Origin: a bacterium
GTDB lineage: Bacteria; Actinomycetota; Acidimicrobiia; Spongiisociales; Spongiisociaceae
Reading direction: 5' to 3'
Assembly (NCBI GenBank): GCA_028821575.1
Contig: JAPPFW010000058.1
Span: 62,001-126,000 of the forward strand
Length of the DNA stretch: 64,000 bases
Each line of letters begins with the position of its first letter. The stretch's first letter is position 1. Positions 50,964 through 59,291 of this stretch are shown here, piece after piece. The notes beneath the pieces are model-generated. The model worked only from the letters and a program-made list of their open reading frames with translations, made no database searches and was not told the origin of the DNA. Made by a program: the position numbers and the translations under genes.

Positions 50964-51854
50964 TCAGTCTCTTTCGACCCCGTACAGGCGGGCGGCGTTG
51001 TCACCCAGATAAGCGTCGATGTCCTCGTCAGTCAGGTCGGGGAGGCCGGGAGCGATGTTCAGTTCCTTGGCCAGCCTCGGGAATGACTTGGTGTAGGGCA
51101 CGTCCTCGCGGCAGTCGTAGTTGTCGGTGCCCCAGAGGCATTTGTCCAGCACCATGAAGTGTTTGGCGTACTTGAGGAATCGCACGTTGGTCTCGAGCGG
51201 CTGCAGGAACCCCCACCAGCCGGTACCGGCGTACATGTTGGGGTTCTTCAGCATCATCATCACGACTTCTTCGTAGTAGTTCTCCCCGGCGTGCACCACG
51301 ATCAGCTTCAGCTCGGGTACGCGCACCGCCACGTCGTCCAGGAGGATGGGATGCTGCAGGGCGAGCCGGCCGAACCCGGACCATCCGGTGTGGATCTGGA
51401 GAATCATCCCAAGCTCGGCCGCCTTCTCGTAGATCGGCATGAGGCGCTCGTCGTTGAGGGGGATCCCGTAGCTCGGCGCGGGGGTCATCTTCATGCCGAC
51501 GCCACCCATGGCGGTGATCTCCTCCATCTCCCGCAGGGATTTGACGCCGCCGAGCAGGTCGACGCTGCCCATCGGGATCAGGCGGTCGGGGAACTTGGCA
51601 CACTCCGAAATCACCCATTCTGTCGGGACGTGGGTGTTGAGGCGGGGCACCTTCACCGAGTGGCAGACAGCCATGTCGACCCCCGCCTCGTCCATGATCT
51701 CCACCATCTGCTCGGCGTTGATGCCCTTGGTGAGCCCGGTCTTCGTACCGAGACCCCGTGCTGCCCAACCCGCCTTGTACATGGCGTCGTCCATGATGTC
51801 CTGGTCGCCCCAGTGCTCCGGCTTCGACAGCCAGACATGCGTGTCGATGATCAT
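50964..51854 (-). CDS. Short amidohydrolase (ACMSD-like), HxW variant
   Basis: Starting at MIIDTHVWLSKPEHWG (51854) after GGGGAGG gives 296 residues, as in 25977. A longer frame to 52610 lies over the divergent gene and is not supported. IQIHTGWSGF, LIVVHAGENYYEE and LWGTDNYDCREDVP match the paralogues, and the first motif is again HVW. It is probably a small-carboxylate decarboxylase or hydrolase. In this copy the adjacent gene is the D-threonine-aldolase-like one. The gene is divergent from the CocE-type gene at 52020. Confidence 0.84.
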   Translation of the reverse strand: MIIDTHVWLSKPEHWGDQDIMDDAMYKAGWAARGLGTKTGLTKGINAEQMVEIMDEAGVDMAVCHSVKVPRLNTHVPTEWVISECAKFPDRLIPMGSVDLLGGVKSLREMEEITAMGGVGMKMTPAPSYGIPLNDERLMPIYEKAAELGMILQIHTGWSGFGRLALQHPILLDDVAVRVPELKLIVVHAGENYYEEVVMMMLKNPNMYAGTGWWGFLQPLETNVRFLKYAKHFMVLDKCLWGTDNYDCREDVPYTKSFPRLAKELNIAPGLPDLTDEDIDAYLGDNAARLYGVERD

Positions 51855-52019
51855 CCCGACCTCCCCATCCTCGCCTTGTGCGGTCTCCACCCCACCGTAC
51901 ACCCCTAGTGGACATCCTCGCCACCGCCGAAATGGGTCCCGGCTAGCGTTGGGCGCAGCGTGGAGCACGGCCGCGGGGCGGGCTTCGCCGATCGACCACC
52001 GTCCCGGAGGGAGGCAAGG

Positions 52020-53720
52020 ATGACCGCCATACAGGAGGTTCGGGCCGGGGTATCGGTCATGATCGACGTGATGGTCTCTATGCGGGACGGGGTCAACTTG
52101 TCGGCCGATGTTTACTTGCCGCCCGGCGACGGGCCCTTCCCAACCCTCCTGTGCCGCACGAAATACGGCAAGCAGAGCGGCGAGGTATGTACCGACCTGG
52201 CCTACTTGCAGGAATGGGTGCCCCGCTTCCTCGGAGGCGGATACGCGGCGGTGATGCAGGACTGCCGGGGACGTTACGACTCGGGTGGCGAATTCGTTCC
52301 CTACATCCACGAAGCTTCGGACGGGGCCGACACGCTGGCATGGCTGGCCTCCCAGCCCTGGTGCGACGGCAACATCGGTATGTTCGGGCAGTCCTACGTC
52401 GCCTTCACCCAACTGCAGGCGGCCCTGTCCGGCCACGCCTCGCTCAGGGGCATCCTGCCGGTAGGCAACCAGGAAGACAATTTCGGTTACTTCCTGATGG
52501 ACGGCGGAGTCCTCCAGTTGCAGAATTTCGTGTGGGGTATCAACAGCGGTCGGCGGACTATGAACTGCACCAGCTTCGAGTTCCTCGACGTGGAGGCGAT
52601 GTACCGCCACATGCCCCTCAAGGAAGCCGTGTCAGGCATCTTCCGGCCCGCGTACTGGATGTTTCTGGACCACCCCACCTTCGACGGGTCGTGGCAGAGC
52701 TACGGACTCAAGGACAAGTACGGGATGATCGAGGCTCCCGCCTACTTCGTCACCGGCTGGTACGACAACCTCTCACGGGAAGTCATGAAGACCTACGCGG
52801 GCCTCAAGCGAGGGGGAGGCTCTAACGCGGCCCGGGACCTGACCCGGATCATCATCGGCCCGTGGTCGCACGACCTCGACCCGGCCGACCGCAACGGAGA
52901 CATCGACCTCGGGCCCGGTGGGCAGTTCGACCTGCCCGGCCTCCACCTCGATTGGTACGACCGTCGACTCAAGGGCATCGACAACGGCTTGGATGGGGAG
53001 CCGCCGGTGAGGATCTACGTAATGGGCGACGCCGAATGGCGCACCGAGAACGAGTGGCCCCTGGCCCGCACCGACTACCGCCGCCTCTACCTGCACGGCC
53101 AAGGCGACGCTAGGACAGTCGCAGGCAACGGAACCGCTTCCTTCGATCCACCCCTCGAGGAGCCGGCGGATCGCTTCGTGTACGACCCTGAGGACCCGGT
53201 TCCCACCCTCGGTGGATGCGACGTGATGCTCGACAACGCCGGTCCCAAGGACCGCTCCAAGCTGCAGGAGCGGACCGATGTCCTGGTGTACACCAGCGAG
53301 CGCCTCGACCATGACCTCGAGGTCACCGGCCCGGTGACGGCGACCATTTACGCTTCCAGTTCGGCGCCTGATACGGACTTCACCGCCACCCTCTGCGACG
53401 TGCATCCGGACGGCCGGGCGATCATCGTGTGCGAAGGGATCCGCCGGGCCCGCTACCGGGACTCGGTGACTGACCCGACCCTGATGACTCCGGGCACACC
53501 GTACGAGTTCACCATCGACATGTGGCAGACCAGCCAGGTCTTCAAGGCGGGACACCGGCTACGCGTGGAGGTGTCGAGCAGCAACTTCCCCCGCTTCGAC
53601 CGGAATCCCAACATGGGGGGCGAACTGTGGAACGAGACTTCCATGCAAACTGCGACCCAGACGGTGTTCCACGACCGGGACCGCCCCAGCCACGTGCTCC
53701 TTCCTGTCATCCCTCGTTGA
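52020..53720 (+). CDS. CocE/NonD-type hydrolase (X-Pro dipeptidyl-peptidase family)
   Basis: Starting at MTAIQEVRAGVSVMIDV (52020), after GGAGGGAGGCAAGG, gives 566 residues. The catalytic Ser is in GMFGQSYVAFTQ, where the usual Gly after the nucleophile elbow (GxSxG) is Ala (QSYVA), a small change. VMQDCRGRYDSGG and a C-terminal jelly-roll (DTDFTATLCDVHPDGRAI, KAGHRLRVEVSSSNFPRFD) complete the family layout. It is closely similar to the enzyme at 46069. The stop overlaps the TTG start of the downstream lipoprotein as TTGA. Confidence 0.86.
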   Translation: MTAIQEVRAGVSVMIDVMVSMRDGVNLSADVYLPPGDGPFPTLLCRTKYGKQSGEVCTDLAYLQEWVPRFLGGGYAAVMQDCRGRYDSGGEFVPYIHEASDGADTLAWLASQPWCDGNIGMFGQSYVAFTQLQAALSGHASLRGILPVGNQEDNFGYFLMDGGVLQLQNFVWGINSGRRTMNCTSFEFLDVEAMYRHMPLKEAVSGIFRPAYWMFLDHPTFDGSWQSYGLKDKYGMIEAPAYFVTGWYDNLSREVMKTYAGLKRGGGSNAARDLTRIIIGPWSHDLDPADRNGDIDLGPGGQFDLPGLHLDWYDRRLKGIDNGLDGEPPVRIYVMGDAEWRTENEWPLARTDYRRLYLHGQGDARTVAGNGTASFDPPLEEPADRFVYDPEDPVPTLGGCDVMLDNAGPKDRSKLQERTDVLVYTSERLDHDLEVTGPVTATIYASSSAPDTDFTATLCDVHPDGRAIIVCEGIRRARYRDSVTDPTLMTPGTPYEFTIDMWQTSQVFKAGHRLRVEVSSSNFPRFDRNPNMGGELWNETSMQTATQTVFHDRDRPSHVLLPVIPR

Positions 53721-54190
53721 GATCATCCCGGCTCGCTCCGTGGCTCCTGGGTGCCGCCCTGCTGGTGTCCGGCTGTCATGGCTCCACCACCGAATCAGTT
53801 CCGGAGGCCTCGACGATCGCCAAGGTCGAGGAGCAACCTCCCACCACGGCCAAGGTCGAGGAGTGCTCCTGGTGTCCCGCACCGGACCCGTCCGGTACGA
53901 CGGCCGCCCAGCAGGCGACCTCGCCGCAAACCGATCTGATCGATCAGCTCCAGTCCGCAGCTGGCGAAACCGTCTTCGCGCATGTCAGCGAGGACCAGAT
54001 GCTGTCCGACATCGGTGCCGTCTGCACAGCATGGAAGGGCGAAACGTCCCTCGAGGATGCGACAGCCCGGGTCTCTCTGGCCCGCGCCGAACTGCTGGAG
54101 GTATCAGAGTCCGAGCCGGGTCTGGCCGCCTACACCCAACTGCTCGAGACACTTGCCGACCAACGCTGCCTACGGGATCCGACGCAGTAG
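53717..54190 (+). CDS. Small lipoprotein, translationally coupled to the CocE-type gene
   Basis: A TTG at 53717 overlaps the TGA of the hydrolase gene (TTGA) and opens a 157-residue product. It has a short signal (RLAPWLLGAALLVSGC), a low-complexity region with a repeated KVEE unit and a helical C-terminal part (DLIDQLQSAAGETVFAHVSE to LAAYTQLLETLADQRCL). No family is recognised. The lipobox implies anchoring outside the membrane. A longer frame starting at 53522 would overlap the hydrolase coding region and is not favoured. Confidence 0.68.
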   Translation: MRSSRLAPWLLGAALLVSGCHGSTTESVPEASTIAKVEEQPPTTAKVEECSWCPAPDPSGTTAAQQATSPQTDLIDQLQSAAGETVFAHVSEDQMLSDIGAVCTAWKGETSLEDATARVSLARAELLEVSESEPGLAAYTQLLETLADQRCLRDPTQ

Positions 54191-54221
54191 TGATTGGTGG
54201 TTGGTGGCTAGTGGTTGGTGG
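54187..54221. repeat. Heptamer tandem repeat, (TTGGTGG)n
   Basis: GTAGTGA, TTGGTGG, TTGGTGG, CTAGTGG and TTGGTGG run consecutively through 54187-54221, starting in the stop codon region of the upstream lipoprotein gene. The complement is CCACCAA, close to the CCACCAG unit at 55502. Confidence 0.78.
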
Positions 54222-54274
54222 GCGACCGGGCGGTGTCACACGTGCCCAGGGCCTCTAGGGTCGAAGGACGACGG

Positions 54275-54302
54275 GTCAGGTGTCAGGCGTTAGTGGGTAG
54301 TG
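54275..54302. repeat. Short heptamer repeat
   Basis: GTCAGGT, GTCAGGC, GTTAGTG and GGTAGTG follow one another in 54275-54302. Nothing else is recognised between 54222 and 54372. Confidence 0.55.
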
Positions 54303-54372
54303 GAGTTGCCCCGTTCTAGTGGACGGTCTTCGGCTCGTGGTTAGCCGCCGGGCGGGGATTCGCCGGATCAGA

Positions 54373-55131
54373 TCAGAGGGTGCACAAGTCGCTATGTAGT
54401 TCGTACAACGAGATGTGCCGGGCGCTGGAGGCTGTGAACGAACTGCCGGACCAGTCGCTCCAGCGATGGCGTAGGCGCATGCCGGCGAGCCTTGCCATTA
54501 GATCTAGTTCGGCTGGCCACGCGTAACGGACCTTTACCGGCATCAACTTCAGCTCATCCGCACTGAGAAACAGATGACAAGAGTTTACGATCTGATGTAC
54601 TGGATCGTGACGCTCGACACCAATGCGGCAGCGGTCGGTGTCCACCGACTGGGCTGATATGTTCTGGCCTCTATCGAAGCGGGTGGGATCCGGAACGAAC
54701 GCCTCTATGAGGAAGACACCCTTGTTGACCAGATGGCGAGCGACGTTCTGGAAACATCGGACCTGGGCTTCTTGGGTGAAAAGACCGAAGAATGTGTTGA
54801 ACACCACGAAGATGAGCGAGTACTCTCCCTTGACTCCCACGTCGCTGAAGTCGCCTAGAACCACCGGGATTGCTGCACCCCCAGGCTTTTTGCGTAATTG
54901 CTCGACCATCGCCCTGGAGGCATCGATACCGTGAACTTCGACGCCTCGACTTGCCAAAGGCAACGCGATCCGGCCCGTGCCGATACCCAACTCCAAGGCT
55001 CGACCCCCGCCTGTTAGTTCCACTAGCACGTCCACGATCGGATCGACATGTGCCGGATCGCTCAGTTCGTGATGCACCTCGTCGTAGATCTCCGCCCACC
55101 GGTCACCATAGATCGAGGATTCAGAGTCCAT
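54373..55131 (-). CDS. Class I SAM-dependent methyltransferase
   Basis: The 252-residue protein carries the SAM-binding motif I ALELGIGTGRIALPLA (near residue 45) and the acidic motif II VEVHGIDASRAMVEQL. VLGDFSDVGV and an FVVFNTFFGLFTQ strand follow. It is a small-molecule methyltransferase of the Methyltransf_25/11 type, with no indication of the substrate. The 13 bases upstream of the start lack a clear Shine-Dalgarno sequence. It stands alone between a lipoprotein and a decayed higA, and its codon use is less GC-rich than that of its neighbours, which may reflect later acquisition. Confidence 0.83.
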   Translation of the reverse strand: MDSESSIYGDRWAEIYDEVHHELSDPAHVDPIVDVLVELTGGGRALELGIGTGRIALPLASRGVEVHGIDASRAMVEQLRKKPGGAAIPVVLGDFSDVGVKGEYSLIFVVFNTFFGLFTQEAQVRCFQNVARHLVNKGVFLIEAFVPDPTRFDRGQNISAQSVDTDRCRIGVERHDPVHQIVNSCHLFLSADELKLMPVKVRYAWPAELDLMARLAGMRLRHRWSDWSGSSFTASSARHISLYELHSDLCTL

Positions 55132-55239
55132 CCTGGTGCCCTTCCTTGACGTGGTGGCGGATCCGATACTCGCGTCACCACCAGTGTCGGGTCTGTTTCC
55201 CTCTTGGATGCCCTCAGTGTACGAGCTAAAGGCGATATC

Positions 55240-55475
55240 GACACCCGATCTTCTCAGACGGACAAGATGGTTGCCTGGAACAAAGGGCTCACCGTTACCG
55301 ACGCCGCGTGCACGCTAGATGTAGCCAGACACACCCTCCCGTCTTTCAACGGCCACCCCGGACATCTCACCAGAGACAGGATACGTCTGAAGAAGATCGC
55401 ATGTGGAACACCGAGTACTGGACCGGGCAGCAAACCGCCTGACCTCGCTTAGGCCTGACTTCGCAAAGACCAGGT
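55240..55475 (+). pseudogene. Decayed higA-type antitoxin
   Basis: The plus strand encodes GLTVTDAACTLDVARHTLPS, followed by FNGHPGHLTRDRIRLKK. These can be aligned with [20 protein letters not shown] and [11 protein letters not shown] of the HigA at 36148. Key turn residues are replaced, and after KK the similarity moves to another frame (TEYWTGQQTA), followed by TGA. The N-terminal part is not conserved, and no HigB-like gene precedes it. The segment 55132-55239 shows nothing else clear. Confidence 0.5.
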
Positions 55476-55501
55476 CACCATCGGATTTCCTCCGCCTACC
55501 G

Positions 55502-55543
55502 CCACCAGCCACCAGCCACCAGCCACCAGCCACCAGCCACCAG
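55502..55543. repeat. Heptamer tandem repeat, (CCACCAG)n
   Basis: Six exact CCACCAG units fill 55502-55543, ending four bases before the stop codon of the enolase-superfamily gene on the minus strand. The region 55476-55501 has no other recognisable content. Confidence 0.88.
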
Positions 55544-55546
55544 CAC

Positions 55547-56752
55547 CTACCAGCGCGGATCCCGGTAGTCGACCGGATCGTCCACCATTTCGAGGTGGAG
55601 GCCCTCGCCATCGAAGGGGTGCGCGCGGGCGACATCCTCGTCGAGTTCCACGCCCAGGCCCGGAGCCGACGGGACGATCGTGTGCCCGTCCTCGAAGCGG
55701 AGTGGAACTTTCAGCAGGTCGGCGTGGAACCCGCCCCAGTCCTTGATCGCCTCGAGGACCAGGAAGTTAGGCGTGCAGGCGGCTAACTGCAGGTTGGCGG
55801 CGCCGACGATGGGACCGCTGTAGCAGTGCGGCGCTATCTGCACACCGTGGGCCTCGGCGATCGAGGCGATCTTCTTGCCCTCGAGCAGGCCTCCGCACCG
55901 TCCCAGGTCGGGCTGCGCTATGTCGATGGCCTCCGCCGCGATGAGTTGGGCGAACTCGACCTTGTTGGCCAGCCTCTCGCCGGCGGCGATGGGGATGGAC
56001 GTGTGGCTGCGAACCCTCGCCATCCCGGGTACATCGTCCGGCGGGACCGGCTCCTCGAACCACAGCGGGTCGAAGGGTTCGAGGCGGGTGGCAAGACGGA
56101 TGGCGCCGGAGGCGGTGAACTGGCCGTGCGTGCCGAACAGGATGTCGGCGCGGGTCCCCACGGCCTCCCGGACTGCTTCGCAGAACCGCACCGACAACTC
56201 GATCCGTTGCAGGAGCGGCTGGTAGCCACCCATCGAAGAGTAGGGACCGGCCGGGTCGAACTTCACGGCAGTGAACCCCTGATCGACGTATTCGGCGGCC
56301 CGCCCGGCAGCCAGTTCGGGTTCGAGATAAACGTCGCCCTCGTCTCCCGGCTCGCCGTACAGGTAGGTGTAGGAACGCACCGCGTCCCGCACCTGGCCAC
56401 CGAGCAGCGCATGGACCGGCCTGTCCAGAGCCTTGCCGATGATGTCCCAGCAGGCCATCTCCAGCGCGCTCACCACGCCGGCCATCGACACGTCGGGCCG
56501 GGCGGTGAAGCCACGCCCGTACGCTCGCCGAGAGAAACGTTCGATGCGGAAGGGGTCCTCGCCGATGAGTAGCGCCTCAGCGACGTCCACCAGCATCGCC
56601 TCCACCACCGCCGGTCTGAACGTGGCCCCGTAGTGCTCGCCGTAACCGGCGATCCCGTCATCGGTCGTCAGCTTGACGAATACGAAGTAGCGGCCGCCGA
56701 AGGCGGGTGGCGGATTGGCCACCACGAACGTCTCGAGGTCGACGATCTTCAC
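55547..56752 (-). CDS. Enolase-superfamily sugar-acid dehydratase-like protein
   Basis: The 401-residue protein begins MKIVDLETFVVANPP. Its capping domain is followed by the barrel motifs of the mandelate-racemase/galactonate-dehydratase type: TAVKFDP, LFGTHGQFT, LWFEEPV, AAGERL and APHCYSGP. These match the bacterial subgroup with a THGQ motif at the first ligand region. Such enzymes dehydrate or epimerise sugar acids. Its start overlaps the stop of the upstream alcohol dehydrogenase by four bases, placing it last in an operon with a CocE hydrolase, an aminotransferase and the dehydrogenase. A CCACCAG array lies right behind the stop. Confidence 0.86.
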   Translation of the reverse strand: MKIVDLETFVVANPPPAFGGRYFVFVKLTTDDGIAGYGEHYGATFRPAVVEAMLVDVAEALLIGEDPFRIERFSRRAYGRGFTARPDVSMAGVVSALEMACWDIIGKALDRPVHALLGGQVRDAVRSYTYLYGEPGDEGDVYLEPELAAGRAAEYVDQGFTAVKFDPAGPYSSMGGYQPLLQRIELSVRFCEAVREAVGTRADILFGTHGQFTASGAIRLATRLEPFDPLWFEEPVPPDDVPGMARVRSHTSIPIAAGERLANKVEFAQLIAAEAIDIAQPDLGRCGGLLEGKKIASIAEAHGVQIAPHCYSGPIVGAANLQLAACTPNFLVLEAIKDWGGFHADLLKVPLRFEDGHTIVPSAPGLGVELDEDVARAHPFDGEGLHLEMVDDPVDYRDPRW

Positions 56753-57858
56753 GGGATCAGTTCATCCGCCATGATCACCAAGTTTCGCAGCGCATCGCCG
56801 CGGCGGGTCGACTCCAGAGCTTCGTTGATGTGCTCGAACGGGAAGCGCCCGGTTATCAAGCTGTCAAGCTGCAGGTGGCCGGCACGGTACAGGGCGGCCA
56901 ATCTGGGAATGTCCTCCGCCGGCCGGCACGTGCCCATCTTCGAGCCGAGCACCCGCTGGTTGAAGGCCGCTACCGAGCCGGTGTCGAGGCTAGCTGTGAC
57001 GCCGGTCGGCGGCATGCCCACCAATACGAGGGCCCCCATCCGGGCCAGCACGCCGAAGCCTGCCTCGACCGCGGTCGCCGAGGAGGTCGCCACGAAGACG
57101 TAGTCGGCCATCTCGCCCCGCGTCGTTTCCGACACGGCGGCCTCCACATCGTCACCCGAACCGATGGTGTGGGTAGCGCCGAACCGTCGCGCCGCCACCT
57201 GTTTGCGCGGGTCCGGATCGACCGCGGTGACCGTGGCCGCTTCGGCGAGGCGGGCTCCCTGAACCACGTTGAGTCCCACCCCGCCACATCCAAGGACCAC
57301 AACATGCGAGCCCGGCGGGACGCTCGCCGTGTTGAACACGGCCCCCACGCCGGTCGACACGCCGCAGGACAGCAGCGCGGCCATGTCAAGACCGATGCGG
57401 GAGTCGATGCGTACGACCTGAGACCGGTGAGCTACCACCGCCGTCGCGAAGGCGGCAACCCGGAGCCCCTGCTCCACCTGCATACCCAAGTGGTCGCATA
57501 TGGGACTGCGCGCATCCGACGGGAAGCTTCCCGCGCAAGCCACGGGCTCTCCGCGGACGCAATAGCGGCACGATCCGCAACTGCGCACGAGCGTGACGAC
57601 CACCCGGTCCCCGACGTCGACACCCGTAACACCCGGACCCAGCGACTCGACCACTCCTGCTGCTTCGTGGCCGAACACCGCCGGTCTGGCGGACTCCCAC
57701 TCGCCGTCGATATAGGCAAGATCGCTCCCGCAGATAGCCGCCGCGGCGACCCGAACCCGGACTTCCCCCAATCCCGGATCGGCGAGGTGTAGGTCTTCCA
57801 GATGCAGGAGAGCACCGGGGTCCCGCGATACGGCTGCCCGTATGGGGGAGTTGGGCAT
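56749..57858 (-). CDS. Zinc-dependent alcohol dehydrogenase
   Basis: The 369-residue enzyme has the catalytic zinc motif AAAICGSDLAYIDGE and GHEAAGVVESLG, the four-Cys structural zinc lobe SCGSCRYCVRGEPVACAG, and the cofactor fold VVVLGCGGVGLNVVQGA. Length and pattern match class III-like medium-chain dehydrogenases. It would oxidise an alcohol to aldehyde or ketone. It overlaps the enolase-superfamily gene by four bases and follows the aminotransferase gene by 47 bases. An aminotransferase plus alcohol dehydrogenase recalls RMM-type amino-alcohol loci, although the shell genes are 38 kb away. Confidence 0.88.
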   Translation of the reverse strand: MPNSPIRAAVSRDPGALLHLEDLHLADPGLGEVRVRVAAAAICGSDLAYIDGEWESARPAVFGHEAAGVVESLGPGVTGVDVGDRVVVTLVRSCGSCRYCVRGEPVACAGSFPSDARSPICDHLGMQVEQGLRVAAFATAVVAHRSQVVRIDSRIGLDMAALLSCGVSTGVGAVFNTASVPPGSHVVVLGCGGVGLNVVQGARLAEAATVTAVDPDPRKQVAARRFGATHTIGSGDDVEAAVSETTRGEMADYVFVATSSATAVEAGFGVLARMGALVLVGMPPTGVTASLDTGSVAAFNQRVLGSKMGTCRPAEDIPRLAALYRAGHLQLDSLITGRFPFEHINEALESTRRGDALRNLVIMADELIP

Positions 57859-57905
57859 CGTGGAGGTCTATCGGGCGTCGATGAATCCGATCCCGGGCGC
57901 TGGGA

Positions 57906-59291
57906 TCACAGCAGACCCTCCGCCCGGAGGTCGGACTCGACCCGCTCCAGGCCACCGCGGATCACGTCCACTACCCAGTCACCCTGCCCTGCCGTCATCA
58001 CCAGGGGCGGTGACAGGATGATGTGCTGGCGGAGAGGACGCACGATCAGACCCTGGCTGCGGCAGTAGGCCTCAACCCGGCCGGATATCCCGACCTCTGA
58101 CGGGAATACGGCCTTGGTGTCACGGTCCTGCACTAATTCCACCGCTGCCATGAAACCCATGCCTCGCACGTCGCCCACGAGATCCGAGTCGTACAGGTCC
58201 CGGAGGCGGGCCTGGAAGCCGGCCCCCACCCTGGTCACATGCCCGCATATGTCCTCGCGTTCCATGATGTCGAGGTTGGCGAGGCCGGCCGCGCAGCACA
58301 CCGGGTGGCCGGAGTGGGTGAACCCGTGGGCGTAGATCTGGTCGGGGTCCTTGGAGGAGCTGATGACATCGTGGATGCGATCTGAGACGAGGGTGGCGGC
58401 CAGGGGCTGGTAGGCGGAGCTGATCCCTTTACCCAGGGTGATCATGTCGGCTTCCATCCCGAACACCGCCTCGGCGGCCATGAAGTGGCCCAGGCGCCCG
58501 AATCCGGTCACCACCTCGTCGGCGATCACGAAGATGTCGTTGGCCCGGCACACCTCCACCATCCGGGCGTGGTACCCGTCGGGCGGCACGATCACCCCTC
58601 CGGCGCCCAGCACCGGCTCCAGGATGAAACAGGCGATGTTGTCGGCGCCCAGCCGGGTGATGGTCCGCTCCAAGTCGTCCACCAGGTAGTCCACGAAGCG
58701 GTCTCCCGCCAGCGCCTCCGGGGCTCGGTAGGTGTACGGCGCAGCGATCTTGTGTACCACGTCCACCACGTGGAACGTCTCGTGGTAGTTGCCGGAGAAG
58801 GTGAGCGAGGCCGCCAGGTAGGTGGACCCGTGGTACGACTGGTCGACGCTGAGCACGAACCGCTTGCTGTCCCGGCCCTGGAGCCGGAAGTAGTGGTGGG
58901 CGGTGCGCACGGCCGTCTCGTTGGCGATCGAGCCCCCCGTGCTGAAGAAGACCTTGTTGAGACCGTCCGGGGCCAGGTCCGCGATCCGGCCCGCCAGTTC
59001 GGCCGACGGCAGGTTGGCGTTCCCGGCGAAGATCTGCCCGTAGCTCATCCGGGCCGTCTGCTCGGCGATGGCCTCCACCATCTCGGCCCGCCCGTACCCG
59101 ATGTTCACGCACCACAGGCCGGCGTTGGCATCGAAGAGCCGGTTCCCCCGGGCGTCCTCCAAATAGCAACCGTCCCCTCCCACGTACATGTCGTTGGCGG
59201 TTACCTCGGTGGTGGCCAGCTGGCTGAAAGGGTGGATCACATGGGAGCGGTCATGCCCGATCGCCGACTCGTAGTCCTTCTCCCGGCTCAC
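57906..59291 (-). CDS. Class III aminotransferase (omega-type)
   Basis: The 461-residue PLP enzyme has GLWCVNIGYGRAEMV, FFSTGGSIANETAVRTA, SVDQSYHGST, FILEPVLGAGGVIVPPDGY, VIADEVVTGFGRLG and the Schiff-base Lys in ITLGKGISSAYQP. These mark the pyruvate- or glutamate-dependent omega-aminotransferases, which convert amines, beta-alanine, taurine or aminoalcohols to aldehydes or ketones. The start overlaps the CocE-type gene stop by four bases (59288-59291). The aldehyde produced could be reduced or oxidised by the dehydrogenase encoded next. Confidence 0.9.
   Translation of the reverse strand: MSREKDYESAIGHDRSHVIHPFSQLATTEVTANDMYVGGDGCYLEDARGNRLFDANAGLWCVNIGYGRAEMVEAIAEQTARMSYGQIFAGNANLPSAELAGRIADLAPDGLNKVFFSTGGSIANETAVRTAHHYFRLQGRDSKRFVLSVDQSYHGSTYLAASLTFSGNYHETFHVVDVVHKIAAPYTYRAPEALAGDRFVDYLVDDLERTITRLGADNIACFILEPVLGAGGVIVPPDGYHARMVEVCRANDIFVIADEVVTGFGRLGHFMAAEAVFGMEADMITLGKGISSAYQPLAATLVSDRIHDVISSSKDPDQIYAHGFTHSGHPVCCAAGLANLDIMEREDICGHVTRVGAGFQARLRDLYDSDLVGDVRGMGFMAAVELVQDRDTKAVFPSEVGISGRVEAYCRSQGLIVRPLRQHIILSPPLVMTAGQGDWVVDVIRGGLERVESDLRAEGLL

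Noticed and set aside
55502-55543. Possible CRISPR array
   Set aside because: Units are only 7 bases and directly abutting, with no spacers; no cas genes are present.
56749-59291. Alcohol dehydrogenase and aminotransferase as enzymes of the microcompartment
   Set aside because: RMM-type loci have such enzymes, but these lie about 38 kb from the shell genes in a separate operon, and neither carries the shared N-terminal domain.
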